This document shows, one piece after another, positions 1-9,580 of a DNA stretch of 64,000 nt (the first letter of the stretch is position 1; each line of letters begins with the position of its first letter). The position numbers and the translations under genes are program-made. Source of the stretch: Anaeromyxobacter diazotrophicus (GTDB lineage Bacteria; Myxococcota; Myxococcia; Myxococcales; Anaeromyxobacteraceae); contig NZ_BJTG01000008.1 of assembly GCF_013340205.1 (NCBI RefSeq), positions 248,001 to 312,000 on the forward strand, written 5' to 3'. The notes below the pieces were generated by a model. That model had not been told where the DNA came from. It saw only the letters and a program-made list of their open reading frames with translations, and did not search any database.

Positions 1-1475
1 ACCGGCCCGAGCGGCAGCCCCTCGAGCTGCGGCTTCACGGCGGTCGGGTCGCACACCATCACGGTGGTGAGGCGGGCGGGGTCGAAGTAGCGCTGCGCCG
101 CCCGCTGCACCTCGGCCGGGCCCACCTTCGCCACCTGGGCCGCGTAGCCGTCCCAGTAGTCGTCGGGGAGGCCGTAGACCACCTCCTCCGCCACCTTGCC
201 CGCGATCCCGGCCGCCACCGCGAAGTCGGAGGGCAGCGAGAGGAGGAGCGCGTTCCGCGCCACCTCGAGCTCGGGCTCGGGCACCGGCGCGCCGCGGAGC
301 CCGTCGAGCTGGCGCAGCAGGGCGCGGGTGGCGGCGCCGGTCACGTCCGCCTTGACGCTGCCGACGATGAAGCTCGTCCCTCCGAGCTTGCGCGCCTCGG
401 CGCGGGCGTAGATCCCGTAGGTGTAGCCCTCCTTCTCGCGCAGGTCGCGGAAGAGCCGCGAGGCGGTGCCGCCGCCCAGCACCTGCGCCGCCACCTCCGA
501 GGGCACGTAGTCGGGCGAGGCGCGCGGGAAGCCGGGCATGCCCATCATGACGAACGACTGCGGGGCGGCGCCGCGCTTCTTCACGAGCACCGTGCGGAGC
601 GCCGGCGCCGGCGCGGGCTTCACCGGCGGCGCGGCGGCGGCGGCGCCGGTCCAGCCTGCGAGCGCTTTCTCGAGCTTGGCCCGCAGCTCGGGCTCGGTCA
701 CGTCGCCCACCACCACCAGCTCGGAGACGTTCGGCCGCCAGCGCGCCGCGTGGTAGCGGACCAGGTCCGCGCGCTTCATGGCCTTGACCGACTTCTCGGT
801 GCCCATGATCCAGTGGCCGTACGGGTGCTCGCCCCAGAACAGGTGCGCGAAGGCCTTCGACGCCACCGCGCCGGGCTGGTCGCGCTGCTGCAGGAGCCCC
901 ACCAGCCGCTGGTCCTGCACCCGGGCGAAGTCGGCCGCCGGGAAGCTCGGGTGCTCGAGCACGTCGTCGAAGAGCTCCAGCAGCTCGTCGAGGTGGGCCA
1001 CCAGCGCCGACCCGGAGAGCGACGCGGAGTCGAAGCCGGCGCCGGCCGAGAGGCTGGCCCCGATGAAGCCGAGGTCGTCGGAGATCTTCGTGGCGCTCCG
1101 TTGCTTCGTGCCCTCGGTCATCATCGAGGCGGTGAAGCTGGCGAGCCCGGGGCGGCCCTTCGGGTCGTGCACCGCGCCCGCGTCCACCACCAGGTGGAGG
1201 GCGACGATGGGGAGCCGGTGGTACTCGACGAGCCGCACCTTGAGGCCGCTCGCGAGCTGGAAGTGGCGCTGCGGCGGGACCTTGAGCGCGGGGGCGGGCC
1301 CGGGCTGCGGGACCTGGGACCGGTCGGCAGGGGCGACCGCGTCCTTCACCACCGGGACCGCGGCCGGCGCGGCCGGTGCGGCGGCCGGCGCGGCGGCCTC
1401 CGGCGCGGGGCGCGGCGGCGCGCCGGCGCAGGCGAGGGCGGCGGTGAGGCACGAGAGGGCGGCGAGCCTGCGCAT
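1..1475 (-). CDS. M16 family peptidase-like lipoprotein, non-catalytic partner (3' end outside window)
   Basis: The gene reads leftward off the window edge, so the C-terminal end is missing. The start is the ATG at 1475, which shares one base with the stop of the upstream M16 gene (TGATG), so translation is probably coupled. The N-terminus is a lipoprotein signal (MRRLAALSC...LAC) followed by a Pro/Ala-rich linker. The peptidase fold follows with FQLASGLKVRLVEYHRLPIV. Where an active M16 enzyme has HxxEH, this protein reads GLASFTASMMTEGT, so the zinc ligands are absent. It is inferred to be the inactive half of a heterodimeric M16 peptidase, tethered in the envelope and paired with the next gene, which has the zinc motif. 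Confidence 0.9.
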   Translation of the reverse strand, partial: MRRLAALSCLTAALACAGAPPRPAPEAAAPAAAPAAPAAVPVVKDAVAPADRSQVPQPGPAPALKVPPQRHFQLASGLKVRLVEYHRLPIVALHLVVDAGAVHDPKGRPGLASFTASMMTEGTKQRSATKISDDLGFIGASLSAGAGFDSASLSGSALVAHLDELLELFDDVLEHPSFPAADFARVQDQRLVGLLQQRDQPGAVASKAFAHLFWGEHPYGHWIMGTEKSVKAMKRADLVRYHAARWRPNVSELVVVGDVTEPELRAKLEKALAGWTGAAAAAPPVKPAPAPALRTVLVKKRGAAPQSFVMMGMPGFPRASPDYVPSEVAAQVLGGGTASRLFRDLREKEGYTYGIYARAEARKLGGTSFIVGSVKADVTGAATRALLRQLDGLRGAPVPEPELEVARNALLLSLPSDFAVAAGIAGKVAEEVVYGLPDDYWDGYAAQVAKVGPAEVQRAAQRYFDPARLTTVMVCDPTAVKPQLEGLPLGP

Positions 1476-2845
1476 CACTTGGTCTCCTTCGCGGCGGTCG
1501 CCCTGGGCTTCACGGTGAGCACCACCCGCGCGTCCTTCTTCAGCCAGCGCGCGGCGGCGGCGCGCACGTCCTCCGGCGTCACCTGCCGGTAACGCGCGAT
1601 GTCCTTGGGGAAGTAGCCGGGGTCGCCGGTCTGGAACCAGTAGCGGTTCAAGGTGGCGGCGCGGCCGCCGAAGCCGCCCACCGGCTCCAGGCTGAACACG
1701 GCGCCCGACTCGGTCTTGTTGACGGCGCGCTCGAGCTCCTCGGGCTGCGGCGGCTCGCGCTTCAGCCGCTCGATCTCCTGGTCGATCTCCCCGAGCAGCT
1801 TCTCCACCGTCTGCCCAGGCTTCGGCGTCGCGACCACGAGGAAGGTGCCGGCGAGCAGCTCCGACTGCTGTCCGGCCGAGACGTTCTGGGCGATCCGCTC
1901 GTCCATGACGAGCCGCTTCACCAGCCGCGCGCTCTTGCCGTCGGCGAGCACGTCGGCGAGGAGGTCGAGCGCGGCGTCGTCCGCCGCGAAAGCGCGCGGG
2001 GACTGCCAGGCCACGTAGACGCGCGGCAGCTCCACCTCGTCCTCGATGGTCACCCGCTTCTCCCCCGCGATGGGCTTCGGCGAGGGGGCGCGGTGGTCGG
2101 GCGGCGGCGAGGCGGGGATGGCGCCGAACCACTTCTCGACCAGCCGCCGCGCCTCGGCCGGGTCGAAGTCGCCGGCGATGGCCAGCGAGGCGTTGTTCGG
2201 GCCATACCACCGCTTGAAGAAGTCGCGCACGTCCTGGAGCGTCGCGGCGGTGAGGTCCTCGTGCGAGCCGATGGGGAGCCAGTGGTACGGGAACTCGGGG
2301 TCCCACACGTTGGCCATGAGCTCGATGAAGGCGGTGCCGTACGGCTGCATCTCGTAGGACTGGCGCCGCTCGTTCTTCACCACCTCGCGCTGGTTGTCGA
2401 GCTTCGCCTGGTCGAGGGTGGGCAGCAGCCACCCCATGCGGTCGGACTCGATGAAGAGCGCCTGCTCCAGCGCGTTCGACGGCACCTGCTCCCAGTAGAC
2501 GGTCTGGTCCTGGCTCGTCGCGCCGTTGGCGCCGCCCCCCACGTTCTCGATGAGCCGGTCCGCTTCCCCCTTGGCGAGGTGCTCCGAGCCCTGGAACATG
2601 AGGTGCTCGAAGAGGTGCGCGAACCCGGTGCGGCCCGGCTTCTCGTCCTTGGAGCCGACGTCGTAGTGCACGTCCACGCCGACGATGGGCGCGGTGTGGT
2701 CCTCGGAGAGGATGACGTTGAGCCCGTTCGGCAGCTTGAACTGCTGGTACGGGGTGGCCGGGATGGGCGTCGGCTTCGACGCCGGGGCGGCCGCGAGCGC
2801 GAGCGCGCCGCACAGGGCGAGGGCGAGGTGCATGCAGCGCGTCAT
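1475..2845 (-). CDS. M16 family zinc metallopeptidase, catalytic subunit
   Basis: A secreted zinc peptidase of about 456 residues. An N-terminal hydrophobic signal (MTRCMHLALALCGALALAAA) precedes the M16 domain. The inverted zinc motif HLFEH lies at residues 77-81 from this start, with downstream glutamates near residues 154-159 (NQREVV, NERR) that would supply the third ligand. The second, ligand-less M16 half follows. The open frame extends upstream to 2953, but the extra 36 residues are Arg/Pro-rich and precede the signal peptide, so the ATG at 2845 is preferred; an ATG at 2833 is also possible. It overlaps its inactive partner downstream by one base, and the two probably form an envelope peptidase complex. 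Confidence 0.92.
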   Translation of the reverse strand: MTRCMHLALALCGALALAAAPASKPTPIPATPYQQFKLPNGLNVILSEDHTAPIVGVDVHYDVGSKDEKPGRTGFAHLFEHLMFQGSEHLAKGEADRLIENVGGGANGATSQDQTVYWEQVPSNALEQALFIESDRMGWLLPTLDQAKLDNQREVVKNERRQSYEMQPYGTAFIELMANVWDPEFPYHWLPIGSHEDLTAATLQDVRDFFKRWYGPNNASLAIAGDFDPAEARRLVEKWFGAIPASPPPDHRAPSPKPIAGEKRVTIEDEVELPRVYVAWQSPRAFAADDAALDLLADVLADGKSARLVKRLVMDERIAQNVSAGQQSELLAGTFLVVATPKPGQTVEKLLGEIDQEIERLKREPPQPEELERAVNKTESGAVFSLEPVGGFGGRAATLNRYWFQTGDPGYFPKDIARYRQVTPEDVRAAAARWLKKDARVVLTVKPRATAAKETK

Positions 2846-3015
2846 AGCGCGGCGGCGGTCGGGCGTCGACCGGAGCTTCGGGGCCGTGGCGGGAGGGGGG
2901 GCCGTGAAACATCCCCTCCCGCCGCCGCGGCGAGCGCGACTCCTGCCCCCCACCGCCGTCAGGGATCAGCGATCGGTTCGGGAGCCGCGCATGGGCCGCG
3001 CCAGCGCGCCGGCCC

Positions 3016-3390
3016 TCACAGGGGACAGCTCGCGACCTGCCGCACGTTGCTCAGGCTCCCTTGCGACGCGCGCCACTGCAGCACCGCCGAGCAGCTCCTG
3101 CCGAACGATCCAAACGAAGCTCCGGGATAGGCGAAGTACGCGTTGCTGTAACAGTCGCACGCGCTCCCCAAGCCGCTCACGTCATACATGACGCAGCAGT
3201 CCGTTTCGGAGCAGCGCCCCGAGCCCGTGCCGGCCGGCACCGCCACGCACCCGCAAAACTGCGTGCTCGCGGCCCCCGTCGACCAATCGTTGCACGCAAG
3301 GCTCGCCGCGCTTTCGGAATCCGATCCACCGCCACAGCCGGCCAGGATGACGGCCAGCACCACTGCGACACCCCACGCGTTCTTGACCAT
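3016..3390 (-). CDS. Small cysteine-rich lipoprotein
   Basis: A protein of 124 residues with a clear lipoprotein signal (VVLAVILAGC). The mature part has ten further cysteines, including a CC pair and CxC arrangements (FCGC, ACDC), which suggests a disulfide-rich or metal-binding fold outside the cytoplasm. The ATG at 3390 is chosen because GGGGAGAG lies directly upstream and the signal begins there; the open frame extends to 3462 without a signal peptide. I do not recognise a family. Two other small Cys-rich lipoproteins occur in this window (16888 and 48558) but are not obviously homologous. Confidence 0.75.
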   Translation of the reverse strand: MVKNAWGVAVVLAVILAGCGGGSDSESAASLACNDWSTGAASTQFCGCVAVPAGTGSGRCSETDCCVMYDVSGLGSACDCYSNAYFAYPGASFGSFGRSCSAVLQWRASQGSLSNVRQVASCPL

Positions 3391-3594
3391 CGCTCTCCCC
3401 GGCTGGATAGATTGAAGACGTCGAAGACGTGCACGACGATGGAGCCACCCTGCGCCGGCCAACGTATACGCCCCGACATCACTCAGCGTTGATCGTGGTC
3501 ACAGTGCGTGTACCGCGAGCCGAGGGGGTCGCCTCCACGCACGCCATCGTCGGATGTGGGCGGTCGAGCGGAGCGCTCGTTCACGAAGCCCGGC

Positions 3595-4833
3595 CTACCC
3601 CGCGTCCACCCGCATCCCCTTGGGGATGACCACGATCCCGGTCTCGGTGACGTGAAAGCGCCGCCGGTCCGCCTCGAGGTCGTAGCCGATGGAGGTACCG
3701 GGCGGGATCTCGACGTGCTTGTCGATGATCGCCTTCCGGATGCGGCAGTGCCGCCCGATGGTGACGTTCTCGAACAGGATCGACCCCTCGACGCTGGCGT
3801 AGCTGTTCACGCGCACCTTGGGCGACAGGATCGACCCGTGCACGGTGCCGCCGGAGATGATGCACCCCTCGCTGACGAGCGAGTCGGTGGCGCGCCCGAC
3901 CCGCCCCTCGCGCTCGTTCGCGAAGACGAACTTGGCCGGCGGGTAGTTGTACTGGATGGTGAAGATCGGCCACTGGTCGTTGTAGAGCGAGAAGATGGGG
4001 TCCACGTCCACGAGGTCCATGTTCGCCTGGTAGTACGCGTCGAGGCTCCCCACGTCGCGCCAGTAGCCGCGCTCCCGCTCCGACTGGCCGGGCACCACGT
4101 TCTTCGCGAAGTCGTAGACGAAGACGCGCTTGCGCGCGTACATCCCGGCCACGATCGACTTGCCGAAGTCGTGCGCGCTCTGCGGGTCGCCCGCGTCGCG
4201 GACGATCTCCTGCACCAGCACGTCGGTGGTGAAGAGGTAGTTCCCCATCGACGCGAGGCACCGGGTCGGATCGCCGGGCATCGTCTTCGGATCCTGCTTC
4301 GGCTTCTCCACGAAGCCGACCATCCGCCCCTCGCCGTCCACCTCGATGATGCCGAACTCGTGGGCCTCCTCGACCGGGATGGGGATGGCGGCCACCGTCA
4401 AGTCGGCCCGGTTGTCGCGGTGGTAGTCCAGCATCTCCCGCACGTCCATGCGGTAGACGTGGTCCGCGCCGAACACGTAGGTGAACTCCGGCTCCTCGTC
4501 GGTGATGATGTTGAGGTTCTGGTAGATGGCGTCGGCGGAGCCCTCGAACCACTTCGGCCCCACCCGCATCTGCGCCGGCACGAGCTCGACGTACTGGTCG
4601 AGGAGCGCGGCCAGCCGCCAGGCGCGCTGGATGTGCGTGTTGAGCGACTCCGACTTGTACTGGACCAGCACCTTCATCCGGAGCAGGCCCGAGTTGGCGA
4701 AGTTCGAGAGGACGAAGTCGATGATCCGGTAGCGGCCGCCGAACGGGACCGCCGGCTTGGCGCGCTCGCGGGTGAGCGGGTCGAGCCGCCGCCCTTCACC
4801 GCCCGCGAGGATCATGGCCAGGGTTTTCGCCAT
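3595..4833 (-). CDS. glgC: Glucose-1-phosphate adenylyltransferase (ADP-glucose pyrophosphorylase)
   Basis: Makes ADP-glucose from ATP and glucose-1-phosphate, the committed step of bacterial glycogen synthesis, in the cytoplasm. The 412-residue length fits the family. The nucleotidyltransferase signature [13 protein letters not shown] is at residues 9-21, followed by [25 protein letters not shown] and a C-terminal left-handed beta-helix with imperfect hexapeptides ([20 protein letters not shown]) are both visible. No other glycogen gene is adjacent, so it is probably expressed alone. The 204 bp upstream of the next lipoprotein gene hold no obvious gene. Confidence 0.96.
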   Translation of the reverse strand: MAKTLAMILAGGEGRRLDPLTRERAKPAVPFGGRYRIIDFVLSNFANSGLLRMKVLVQYKSESLNTHIQRAWRLAALLDQYVELVPAQMRVGPKWFEGSADAIYQNLNIITDEEPEFTYVFGADHVYRMDVREMLDYHRDNRADLTVAAIPIPVEEAHEFGIIEVDGEGRMVGFVEKPKQDPKTMPGDPTRCLASMGNYLFTTDVLVQEIVRDAGDPQSAHDFGKSIVAGMYARKRVFVYDFAKNVVPGQSERERGYWRDVGSLDAYYQANMDLVDVDPIFSLYNDQWPIFTIQYNYPPAKFVFANEREGRVGRATDSLVSEGCIISGGTVHGSILSPKVRVNSYASVEGSILFENVTIGRHCRIRKAIIDKHVEIPPGTSIGYDLEADRRRFHVTETGIVVIPKGMRVDAG

Positions 4834-4943
4834 CGGTGCGGGCTCCTCGCGGTGGGCCGGATGCTAGGCGGGGGCGACGCCGCCGGCAAGGAACAGGGTC
4901 GCTCCTTCCGCGCGGTGGCCGACGAAGTTATAAGGGGCCGCAC

Positions 4944-5879
4944 GTGGACCCCGCGACCGTCGATCCCCTTCCGGCGACCCCTTCCGAGCGCCCCGGCGAG
5001 CCGGAGCGGTGCTACCTGTGCGGCGGGGGCGCGCTCACGCTGCGCTTTCCGGCCCGCGGAGGCGCAGGCGTCAGCCACGCCGCCTACGCGTGTACCAGCT
5101 TCGGGCACCGCGCCCACGGTCCCATCTGGGTTTGCGAGGCCTGCGGCTTCCTCGTCCAGTGGCCCGCGCCCGATCCGGTGCGGCTGCTCGAGGCGTACGG
5201 CGCGGTCGAGGACCCGCTCTACCTCGCCGAGAAGGAGAACCGGTACCTCACCTTCCGGCGGGCGCTCGGCCTGCTCGGGCCGCCGGCGGGGCGCCGCCTG
5301 CTCGACGTCGGCGCCTACTGCGGCATCTTCGTCGACGTCGCCCGCGAGGCGGGGTTCGCGGCCGAGGGCATCGAGCTCTCGCGCTGGGCGGTGCGGGAGG
5401 CGCGCGCGCAGGGCCTGCCGGTGCGCAACGAGACCCTCTCCGAGGCGGCCCGCGCCGGGGCGCGCTACGACGTGCTCACGCTGTGGGACGTGATCGAGCA
5501 CCTGCCCGACCCGCGCCAGGAGCTCTCCGCCGCGGCCCGGCTCCTGCGCCCGGGCGGCGAGCTCCACGTCTCGACCATCGACGCGCGGAGCCTCTTCGCG
5601 CGGGCGCTCGGCGCGCGCTGGCCGTGGCTCATGGACATGCACGTCGTCTACTTCGACCGCCGCACGCTGCCGCGGCTGCTCGAGGAGACGGGCTTCCGCG
5701 TCGTGCGGCGGCGCGCCTACACGCACACGGTCTCGGCAGACTACCTCCTGCGCAAGGCAGCGGCGAGCTTCCCGGCCGCCGCGCCGCTCTTCCGCCTCGC
5801 GCGGCGGCTCGTGCCGGGGCGGTGGCCGGTGCCGGTGAACCTGGGCGACAACATGGTGGTGAGCGCGGTCAGGCGCTGA
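4944..5879 (+). CDS. Class I SAM-dependent methyltransferase with N-terminal zinc ribbon
   Basis: Predicted 311-residue methyltransferase. Near the N-terminus two CxxC pairs (C23/C26 and C64/C67) resemble the zinc-binding module of sugar or secondary-metabolite C-methyltransferases. The SAM-binding loop is LLDVGAYCGIF, followed by GIELS and a LTLWDVIEHLPDP motif IV/V region typical of Methyltransf_23-like enzymes. The start is taken as GTG 4944 because AAGGGG lies 6-7 bases upstream and the frame before it is Arg-rich. It is divergent from glgC. The substrate cannot be told from sequence. Confidence 0.85.
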   Translation: MDPATVDPLPATPSERPGEPERCYLCGGGALTLRFPARGGAGVSHAAYACTSFGHRAHGPIWVCEACGFLVQWPAPDPVRLLEAYGAVEDPLYLAEKENRYLTFRRALGLLGPPAGRRLLDVGAYCGIFVDVAREAGFAAEGIELSRWAVREARAQGLPVRNETLSEAARAGARYDVLTLWDVIEHLPDPRQELSAAARLLRPGGELHVSTIDARSLFARALGARWPWLMDMHVVYFDRRTLPRLLEETGFRVVRRRAYTHTVSADYLLRKAAASFPAAAPLFRLARRLVPGRWPVPVNLGDNMVVSAVRR

Positions 5880-5906
5880 GGGTCCTGGGAGAGGGGCGGC
5901 CCCTTC

Positions 5907-7055
5907 TCACGTCGCGGAGCGCTGCGTGCCCGCGTCCACCGCCCGCGGCCCGGCCGCGAAGCGCGTCAGGGTGGCGGCGATCTCGCGGTTCACCTGCTTC
6001 AGGAGATCGCTCTTCTCGCGGAAGGGCATGAACGCGCTCTTGAAGCCCTGCACCACCAGCGTGACGAGGTCCTCGAGCGTGAAGCCCATCTCGCGGTGGG
6101 CGATCCACAGCTCCTTCGTCGAGGTGGTGTCGGTGATGAGCCGGTTGTCGGTGTTGACCGTCACCCGCAGGCCGAAGTCGAAGTAGAACTTGAGCGGGTG
6201 GCTCTTCATGTCGGCCACCGAGCGCGTCTGGACGTTCGAGGACGGGCACATCTCGAGCGGGAGGCGGTGGTCGTTCACGTAGTTGAGGAGGTCGCCGTCC
6301 TCGCGCAGCCGCACCCCGTGCCCGATGCGGTGCGCGCCGCAGTAGTGGACCGCCTGCGCGATGGACTCCGGGCCGTACGCCTCGCCCGCGTGGATGGTGA
6401 CGTTCACGTTGTTGGCGAGGATGAGCTGGAACGCCGCCGCGTGGTCCTTCGACGGGTAGCCCTCCTCGGCGCCGGCCAGGTCGTAGCCGACCACGCCGCG
6501 GTTCTTGAAGGCCACCGCCAGCTCGGCGAGCCGCAGCGAGGTGACCGGGTCGATGTGGCGGATGCCGCAGATGATGACCGAGGACTTGATGCCGGTCTCC
6601 CGCTTGGCGGCGCGCAGGCCGTCGAGCACGGCGTCCACGATGGTGGTGGGCTTGAGCCCGCGCCGCGTGTGCAGCACCGGCGCGTAGCGCACCTCGAGGT
6701 AGCGCACGTTCTCGGCCGCGCAGTCGAGCGCGAGCTCGTAGGCGGCGCGGTAGAGCGCCTCCTCCGTCTGCAGCACGGAGAGGGTGACGTCGAAGGCCTT
6801 GAGGTAGTCCTCGAGGTCGGCGCACAGCTCGCCCTGGTGGATGGCGCGGGCGAGCCCCTCCGGCGTGTCGGCCGGGAGGTGGACGCCGTGCTCCTCGGCC
6901 AGCTCCAGGATGGTGCCGAGGCGGAGCGACCCGTCGAGGTGGCAGTGGAGGTCGGTCTTGGGGAGCGCGCGGAGCAGCTCCTCGGAGACCGCGGGGAGAG
7001 GACCATCCGGGATGGGGCCGGCGGCGGGCGCGTTGTGGGGCACGGCACCGATCAT
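5907..7055 (-). CDS. add: Adenosine deaminase
   Basis: Hydrolytically deaminates (deoxy)adenosine to (deoxy)inosine in purine salvage. The zinc-binding HCHLDGS motif is at residues 37-43, HAGEAYGPE and the IGHG/RLRE segment follow, and VNTDNRLITDT carries the distal aspartate. All metal and catalytic positions appear present. The 382-residue length is slightly longer than typical because of a Pro/Ala-rich N-terminus. ATG 7055 is chosen because an earlier in-frame start (7106) would overlap the divergent gene at 7095. An adenine deaminase assignment within the same family is possible but less likely. Confidence 0.93.
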   Translation of the reverse strand: MIGAVPHNAPAAGPIPDGPLPAVSEELLRALPKTDLHCHLDGSLRLGTILELAEEHGVHLPADTPEGLARAIHQGELCADLEDYLKAFDVTLSVLQTEEALYRAAYELALDCAAENVRYLEVRYAPVLHTRRGLKPTTIVDAVLDGLRAAKRETGIKSSVIICGIRHIDPVTSLRLAELAVAFKNRGVVGYDLAGAEEGYPSKDHAAAFQLILANNVNVTIHAGEAYGPESIAQAVHYCGAHRIGHGVRLREDGDLLNYVNDHRLPLEMCPSSNVQTRSVADMKSHPLKFYFDFGLRVTVNTDNRLITDTTSTKELWIAHREMGFTLEDLVTLVVQGFKSAFMPFREKSDLLKQVNREIAATLTRFAAGPRAVDAGTQRSAT

Positions 7056-7094
7056 AGGCCGCGCGGCCGGGGGAGACCCGAGTATCCTCCCGCC

Positions 7095-7424
7095 ATGCTC
7101 CGCCACCTCGGCGCGTTCCTGGTCCGGCTGGTCGTCTCGGCGCTCGTGCTGTGGGCCGCGGTGGGGTGGGTCGATCCGGGGAACCCGTACAACACCGTCG
7201 GGCGCGCCGCGCTGGTGGCGCTCTTCCTCTCCCTCGCGTCGTACCTCACGCTGGCGCGCTTCCTGTGGTTCCTGCTCCTGCCCTGGCTCCTCTACGCGGC
7301 CATCTGGCTCGCCACGGTGATGGGCGCCTACGGGATCGGGTTCTTCTCGGCGCTCCTGCTCGCCATCGCGCTCACGCTCCTGTCGCTCCTGGTGTCGCTC
7401 GTCTTCGGCCTGCGGGGCCTGTAG
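7095..7424 (+). CDS. Small integral membrane protein, unknown function
   Basis: A 109-residue hydrophobic protein with about four predicted membrane spans (LVRLVVSALVLWAAVGW, ALVALFLSLASYLTLARFLWFLLLP and two more) and almost no soluble part. It starts at ATG 7095, 40 bases from the divergent adenosine deaminase start, with GTATCCTCCCGCC rather than a strong Shine-Dalgarno sequence upstream. It ends 56 bases before the AsmA-like gene on the same strand and may be co-transcribed with it. I do not recognise a family. Confidence 0.8.
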   Translation: MLRHLGAFLVRLVVSALVLWAAVGWVDPGNPYNTVGRAALVALFLSLASYLTLARFLWFLLLPWLLYAAIWLATVMGAYGIGFFSALLLAIALTLLSLLVSLVFGLRGL

Positions 7425-7480
7425 CCGGGCGAGCGCCTGCCGCCGTTGCCCCGGCAGGCGAGCGGGCCGACCTTGAGGGC

Positions 7481-9538
7481 ATGGCGAAGAGTCCTGGTAG
7501 AACCCTGCTGAAGGTCGTGGTGGGCGTCGTCGGCGCGCTCGTCGTGCTCGTGGTGGCGCTCACGCTGCTGCTCCAGACGAGCGCCGTCACCTCGCGGGTG
7601 AAGGACCTCGTCGTGCCGCGGATCTCGGCCGCGCTGGGCCGGGACGTCACCGTGGAGCAGGCGAAGCTCCGGATCATCCCGCACGCCAGGGTCGCGCTCG
7701 ACGGCACCACCGTGGCCGGCCGGCCCGGCGAGCCGCCCCTCGTGAAGGTGGAGGCGTTCGAGGTGGGCCTGCGGCTGTGGCCGCTCCTCACCTCGCTGGG
7801 GAAGGACGTCCAGGTGAGCGAGATCCGGCTCGTGCGGCCGATCGTGAACCTCGTCCGCGCGAAGGACGGCACCTGGAACTACGAAGGGCTCGGCGGCGAG
7901 GCCCAGGCGAAGGCGCCGCCGCCCGAGGCGAAGTCGAGCTCGGGCTCCTCGGCGAGCGTGGTGGTGGGGCACGCCTCCATCTCCGGGGGCGAGGTCCACT
8001 ACGTGGACGCGCTCGCCGGCGCGAACGCGGCGGTGGCGGTCTCGAAGATCGACCTCACCGCCGACGACGTCGGGCTCGGCCATCCGCTCGCGGCCAAGAT
8101 CTCGGCGGCGCTGGTGAACCCCGAGCAGAACTTCCAGCTCGACCTCCACGCCTCGACGCTGCCGGCGAGCCTGGCAGCGCTCGGCCCCGGCCAGTACCCC
8201 GAGCTCACGGGCCAGCTCGCCCTGCGCGGCCTCGACCTCGCGCGGCTGCGCGCCTTCCTGCCCCCCTCGGTGACGAACCTCATGAGCGGCGGCCGGGTGG
8301 ACGCCTCGGCCAAGCTCGCCACCGCCGAGGGCAAGTACCACGTGGACGGCCAGGGGAAGCTCTCGCAGGTGCGGCTCCGCGGCGAGCCGGCGCAGGGCGG
8401 GTTCGACCTGCACGCGGCGGTCGACCCGGCCACCGGCGCCGGGACGGCCGCGCTGGAGAAGATCGCGCTCGAGGGACCTGGCGTGAACCTGGGCGGCCGC
8501 GTCGCCGCCGACCTGAAGCCGCCGCGCGTCCGCTTCGCCATCGCGGGGCCGCTCCTCGACCTGGGCCAGGTCATGGGCCTCCTGCCGCAGCAGCAGCAGG
8601 CGAAGCAGGAGGGGCCGCTCCTCACCGCCGCGCAGCGCAAGCAGGTGGGCGCGCTCGACGTGGCCGGCACGATCGACATCCAGAAGGTGGTGAAGGGCGG
8701 CCTGGTCGCGAACGACTTCAAGGCCAGCGCCGTCCTCGACCGCGGGGAGCTCGTGCTGCGCGACGCGCAAGCGCGCTTCTTCGGCGGGCGCGTCGACGCC
8801 GGCGGCACCCGCGTGGACCTCTCGCAGGCGGACCCGAAGTGGAACCTCAAGGCGAAGCTCGAGGCGGTGGAGCTGGGCCCGGCGCTCCAGTCCTTCGCGG
8901 GCGCGGCGCCGCTGGCCGGCAAGCTCGACGGCGCGCTCGACCTCGACGGCACCGGGGTGGACTGGGCGAAGCTGCGCCAGGCGCTCACCGGGCGCGGCGC
9001 GCTGGCGGTGAAGCAGGGCGAGCTCACCACCGCCGACCTGGGCGGTCAGGTGCTGGGCGCCGTGTCGAAGGGGCTCCAGGCGGTCGGGAAGGGCGGCCTC
9101 GCCGGCCAGGTGAGCGGCGCCGCGGGCAAGACGCAGCTCCGCGACCTCGCCGCCAGCTTCACGGTGAAGGACGGGGCCATGGCGCTCGCGAAGCCCCTCT
9201 CCTTCGGCGCGCCGTTCGGCGCGGCGCAGCTCGGCGGCAAGATCGGCCTCGACGGCGCGCTGGCGCTCCAGGGGACGGCCAACCTGTCGAAGCAGGCGCT
9301 GCAGGGGCTCACCGGCGGGACCAAGCTGCCGCTGGGGAACGGCCTCGCGGTCCCGCTCGCGCTCGGCGGCACGCTGTCCCAGCCGTCGGTCCACGTCGAG
9401 GCGCAGCAGGCGGTGGCCGGCCTCGTCACCGGCGCCGCCAAGCAGCAGGTGCAGCAGCTCCAGCAGAACCTGCAGGAGAAGGCGAAGGTGCAGGCGCGCA
9501 AGGGCCTGGGGGACGTGCTGCGGGGGTTCGGGAAGTGA
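7481..9538 (+). CDS. AsmA family protein
   Basis: A 685-residue envelope protein with one N-terminal signal anchor (residues about 9-33, KVVVGVVGALVVLVVALTLLL). The AsmA N-terminal signature follows (LVVPRISAALGRDVTVEQAKL...), and then repeated beta-rich modules ending in an AsmA C-terminal region (VDWAKLRQALTGRGALAVKQGELTTADLG, split here into key segments VDWAKL and GRGALAV). AsmA-like proteins of the VPS13/repeating-beta-groove type act in lipid transport or outer-membrane homeostasis, which is the inferred role. GAGGG lies just before ATG 7481. Confidence 0.9.
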   Translation: MAKSPGRTLLKVVVGVVGALVVLVVALTLLLQTSAVTSRVKDLVVPRISAALGRDVTVEQAKLRIIPHARVALDGTTVAGRPGEPPLVKVEAFEVGLRLWPLLTSLGKDVQVSEIRLVRPIVNLVRAKDGTWNYEGLGGEAQAKAPPPEAKSSSGSSASVVVGHASISGGEVHYVDALAGANAAVAVSKIDLTADDVGLGHPLAAKISAALVNPEQNFQLDLHASTLPASLAALGPGQYPELTGQLALRGLDLARLRAFLPPSVTNLMSGGRVDASAKLATAEGKYHVDGQGKLSQVRLRGEPAQGGFDLHAAVDPATGAGTAALEKIALEGPGVNLGGRVAADLKPPRVRFAIAGPLLDLGQVMGLLPQQQQAKQEGPLLTAAQRKQVGALDVAGTIDIQKVVKGGLVANDFKASAVLDRGELVLRDAQARFFGGRVDAGGTRVDLSQADPKWNLKAKLEAVELGPALQSFAGAAPLAGKLDGALDLDGTGVDWAKLRQALTGRGALAVKQGELTTADLGGQVLGAVSKGLQAVGKGGLAGQVSGAAGKTQLRDLAASFTVKDGAMALAKPLSFGAPFGAAQLGGKIGLDGALALQGTANLSKQALQGLTGGTKLPLGNGLAVPLALGGTLSQPSVHVEAQQAVAGLVTGAAKQQVQQLQQNLQEKAKVQARKGLGDVLRGFGK

Positions 9539-9580
9539 GGGGCGTTCGCCCCGGGATCTCCAGTCCCGTACGGCGGTCCC

